The notes below the pieces were generated by a model. It was given only the letters and a program-made list of their open reading frames with translations. It searched no databases and had not been told where the DNA came from. Both the position numbers and the translations under genes were made by a program. Shown here one piece after another: positions 61,985 to 64,000 of a stretch of 64,000 bases of DNA. The DNA comes from Terripilifer ovatus (GTDB lineage Bacteria > Pseudomonadota > Alphaproteobacteria > Rhizobiales > Beijerinckiaceae). The number at the start of each line of letters is the position of its first letter. Position 1 is the first letter of the stretch. The stretch is taken from NCBI GenBank assembly GCA_029222685.1, contig JARHVB010000014.1:310001-374000 (forward strand), read 5' to 3'.

Positions 61985-62025
61985 ACTGGCAATAGTACTG
62001 GCAACAGCACTGGCAATAGCACTGG
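61985..62025. repeat. 12-bp tandem repeat upstream of rpsU and the cupin gene
   Basis: Three units ACTGGCAATAGT, ACTGGCAACAGC, ACTGGCAATAGC and a partial fourth (ACTGG). It lies in the 318-bp gap 61802-62119 between divergent rpsU and cupin starts, which otherwise shows no gene. Its role is unknown; it might influence one of the two promoters. Confidence 0.8.
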
Positions 62026-62119
62026 ATTGTCAGACTCTGTGTCGCTTCCACCGGCCAATTGCTCCAACCGGGAGTCTTGTCTAGGTTTGGCTCACAAATA
62101 TAGCACCGGGAGTGAAACC

Positions 62120-62623
62120 ATGACCGATCCGAAGCCTGCCTACCGTGCCAATCTCGCCGACCTCCCGGTGCTGCAGGTCAAACCGGCCCACAAGGACAAT
62201 ACAGCCGCATTCAACCTGCAGATGATCAGCGGCATGGAATCCAGCGTCATGATCGCCAATCGCGATGGCGGCTATCATACCAAGCCGCATTTCCACGATT
62301 CCGAGCAGATCAACTGGATCATGGAAGGAGAGATCTGGTTTTTCGTCGACGGGCGTGGATTTCGCTGCAAGCCCGGCGATTTCATGCGCATTCCGCGCGG
62401 CAAGACCCATTGGGCCTGGAACAGAGGCCCGGCAAAATGCCGGATTCTCGAAGTGCATACGCCGCCGCTGACCGGCGAGGCCGATCTCAACAGCGCCTGC
62501 AGGCGCCTGCTCGGCGCCGATGACGATCAGTCGAAATATCGCGGCGTGCCCAATCAGTGGGGACCGTTCGACCAGGCCGAGGTTGACGCCATCGAAGCCC
62601 GGGCCGTCGCCGAGGAAGGCTGA
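62120..62623 (+). CDS. cupin domain protein
   Basis: 167 residues. GGYHTKPHFHDSEQINWIME is cupin motif 1 (His, His, Glu), and PRGKTHWAWNRGPAKCRILE motif 2 (His), so a metal site is likely. It is a single-domain cupin of the RmlC-like fold. Functions range from dioxygenases to sugar isomerases, and the sequence does not decide. Its stop abuts that of purK. Confidence 0.85.
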   Translation: MTDPKPAYRANLADLPVLQVKPAHKDNTAAFNLQMISGMESSVMIANRDGGYHTKPHFHDSEQINWIMEGEIWFFVDGRGFRCKPGDFMRIPRGKTHWAWNRGPAKCRILEVHTPPLTGEADLNSACRRLLGADDDQSKYRGVPNQWGPFDQAEVDAIEARAVAEEG

Positions 62624-63748
62624 TTATTGGAGGTTGTCGTCCGGCAGGACGCGGGTGACGTGACCCATTTTCCGGCCGGGCCGCGCCTCGTGCTTGCCGT
62701 AGATGTGCAAGGAGGCCGCGCCGTCGCCGAGAACATCACGCCAAAGATTGGCGTCCTCGCCGATCAGATTGTTCATTTCGATCCGGCCATGGCGACGCGG
62801 CGAACCTAAAGGCCAGCCGCAGATGGCGCGGATATGCTGGGAAAACTGCGACGTCACGGCGCCGTCGATCGTCCAATGCCCCGAATTATGAACCCGCGGC
62901 GCGATTTCGTTGACGACCAACTGTTCGATCGACGAGCCGTCGATCTGCCGTTCCTCGACCACGAACATTTCCACCGCGATGACGCCGATATAGTTCAACG
63001 CGTCGACGATCCTGCGTGTCAGCGCTATCGCCTCGTTGGCCGTGGCATTGGCGATGCGCGCCGGCACCAGGGTGCGGCTCAGGATATGGTGATCGTGCTC
63101 GTTCTCGCAGACGTCCCAGGCCGCAAACGAGCCGTCGGCTCCGCGCGCCGCGATGACCGATATCTCGCGCACAAAGGGAACGACGCCTTCCAGGATACAG
63201 GGGTGGCCGCCCAGGCTGCGAAACGCACTGGCGAGGTCGGCGCCCTCCCGCACCAGCGCCTGCCCCTTGCCGTCATAGCCGAAGCGGCGCGTTTTTAGAA
63301 TGGACGGGCGGCCGATCTGCGCCACCGCCCGCGCCAGACTGCCGCCGTCCTCGACCGCCCGGTAGGGCGCAGTGGGAATGCCGATGCTATTGAGAAAGTC
63401 CTTTTCGACGAGCCGGTCCTGGGTTGTCACCAGCGCCGTGCTATCGGGCAAAACCGGCAATCGGGCCGACAGAAAGGCGGCCGTATCGGCCGGCACGTTC
63501 TCGAATTCGTAGGTGACGACCGAAACTGCCGCGGCGAACTCCGCCAGCGCCGCTGTGTCCTCATAAGCGGCGATCGTCGAATGCGCGGCGACATCGCAGG
63601 CCGGTCCGCTTTCGGGGGCATAAATATGTGTCTTCAACCCGAGACTGGAAGCGGCCATGGCCAGCATCCGTCCGAGCTGGCCGGAGCCCAGAATGCCGAT
63701 GGTTGCGCCGGGCGCGATGGCCGGCAATGTTATCGTCTGGCGAACCAT
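62624..63748 (-). CDS. purK: 5-(carboxyamino)imidazole ribonucleotide synthase
   Basis: 374 residues from the ATG at 63748. TIGILGSGQLGRMLAMAASS is the N-terminal Rossmann-like start of PurK, and LKTRRFGYDGKGQALV and EMFVVEERQIDGSSIEQLVV belong to the ATP-grasp fold. It carboxylates AIR to N5-CAIR in purine synthesis and follows purE by 7 bp on the same strand, as usual. Confidence 0.95.
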   Translation of the reverse strand: MVRQTITLPAIAPGATIGILGSGQLGRMLAMAASSLGLKTHIYAPESGPACDVAAHSTIAAYEDTAALAEFAAAVSVVTYEFENVPADTAAFLSARLPVLPDSTALVTTQDRLVEKDFLNSIGIPTAPYRAVEDGGSLARAVAQIGRPSILKTRRFGYDGKGQALVREGADLASAFRSLGGHPCILEGVVPFVREISVIAARGADGSFAAWDVCENEHDHHILSRTLVPARIANATANEAIALTRRIVDALNYIGVIAVEMFVVEERQIDGSSIEQLVVNEIAPRVHNSGHWTIDGAVTSQFSQHIRAICGWPLGSPRRHGRIEMNNLIGEDANLWRDVLGDGAASLHIYGKHEARPGRKMGHVTRVLPDDNLQ

Positions 63749-63755
63749 TCTACTC

Positions 63756-64000
63756 TCAATGCTTTCCAACTGGCTTTCCGGCCGGCAGCGCCGAATCATC
63801 CGGGATTTCGGCGACCGACGCACTCTGGGAGGCGCGCCAGATATCCAGGCGGCCGGCGAGCGCCTCGTCGTGAAGCGCCAGAACCGCGGCGGCCAGGAGA
63901 GCCGCATTGATCGCCCCCGCCCGGCCGATGGCGAGCGTGCCGACCGGAATGCCGCCCGGCATCTGGACGATGGACAAAAGCGAATCCATGCCTGACAGGG
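63756..64000 (-). CDS. purE: 5-(carboxyamino)imidazole ribonucleotide mutase (5' partial)
   Basis: The C-terminal 80 or so residues. [20 protein letters not shown] with [20 protein letters not shown] is diagnostic of PurE. The start lies beyond the right edge. It converts N5-CAIR to CAIR, the step after PurK, and leads the purE-purK unit. Confidence 0.93.
   Translation of the reverse strand, partial: LSGMDSLLSIVQMPGGIPVGTLAIGRAGAINAALLAAAVLALHDEALAGRLDIWRASQSASVAEIPDDSALPAGKPVGKH

Noticed and set aside
61985-62025. Possible CRISPR array
   Set aside because: Units are contiguous 12-mers without unique spacers.
1-64000. tRNA, rRNA or prophage genes
   Set aside because: Reading both strands showed no rRNA stretches, no CCA-ended cloverleaf that I could recognise and no phage proteins; a covariance search would be decisive.

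Overview
The window reads as a chromosomal segment of a high-GC alphaproteobacterium, most likely a member of the Hyphomicrobiales (Bradyrhizobiaceae/Xanthobacteraceae-like). The basis is the split proton-translocating transhydrogenase pntAA-pntAB-pntB, the 48-residue aa3-type cytochrome oxidase subunit IV, an alphaproteobacterial-type S21, and several imperfect palindromic intergenic repeats of the kind scattered through Rhizobiales genomes. I saw no rRNA, tRNA, CRISPR array, phage gene or conjugation gene. The organism placement is inference.

Layout. (1) 1-13353 is a transport/hydrolysis block. An allantoinase-like hydrolase (cut by the left edge), a complete NMT1-type ABC importer, an SsnA/guanine-deaminase-like amidohydrolase and a DUF3830 protein run rightward. 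A DUF1772 membrane protein, a second NMT1-type ABC importer, a creatininase-family amidase, a LysR regulator, a RidA protein and a CocE/NonD hydrolase run leftward. (2) 13461-17986 holds a Bug/TctC binding protein, a PDC-hydrolase-like amidohydrolase, a GTG-start small protein overlapping a DUF6282 protein, and a divergent IclR regulator with an operator-like palindrome cluster between. (3) 17987-18371 is non-coding and made of two adjacent repeats. (4) 18372-28091 has a DEAD-box RNA helicase with a DbpA-like RNA-binding tail, a small secreted protein, two CaiB/BaiF CoA-transferases, an ExbB-ExbD-TonB locus and a YfhO-like membrane protein.

(5) 28072-34319 carries divergent riboflavin genes (RibA-type GTP cyclohydrolase II, RibD-type reductase), a cytochrome b561, a GMC oxidoreductase, a 2-hydroxyacid dehydrogenase and a universal stress protein. 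(6) 34461-35728 is a complete IS481-type insertion sequence with TGT...ACA ends and a 5-bp target duplication. Its transposase has lost one base, and it sits inside an older palindromic repeat. (7) 35779-42439 has a DUF1993 protein, an amidase, a second GMC oxidoreductase and a three-gene SMR-transporter/epimerase/class III aminotransferase cassette. (8) 42680-48691 is a CoA-dependent catabolic operon (enoyl-CoA hydratase, zinc alcohol dehydrogenase, acyl-CoA synthetase, RidA-like) with a LysR regulator and a Bug binding protein. (9) 48751-56053 has an Lrp/dadA pair, a gamma-resorcylate-decarboxylase-like enzyme, a diheme cytochrome c with an FAD oxidoreductase, and an acetolactate-synthase-like ThDP enzyme. 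(10) 56332-64000 is housekeeping: cox IV, pntAA-AB-B, an alpha/beta hydrolase, a TPR lipoprotein, rpsU, a cupin, purK and purE (cut by the right edge).

The main theme is uptake and degradation of small nitrogen-containing and aromatic or acyl compounds, with several separately regulated units side by side. No single spectacular new system is proven. The best candidates are the twin-importer hydrolase block with DUF3830, the DUF6282/overlapping small ORF operon, and the SMR-epimerase-aminotransferase cassette.
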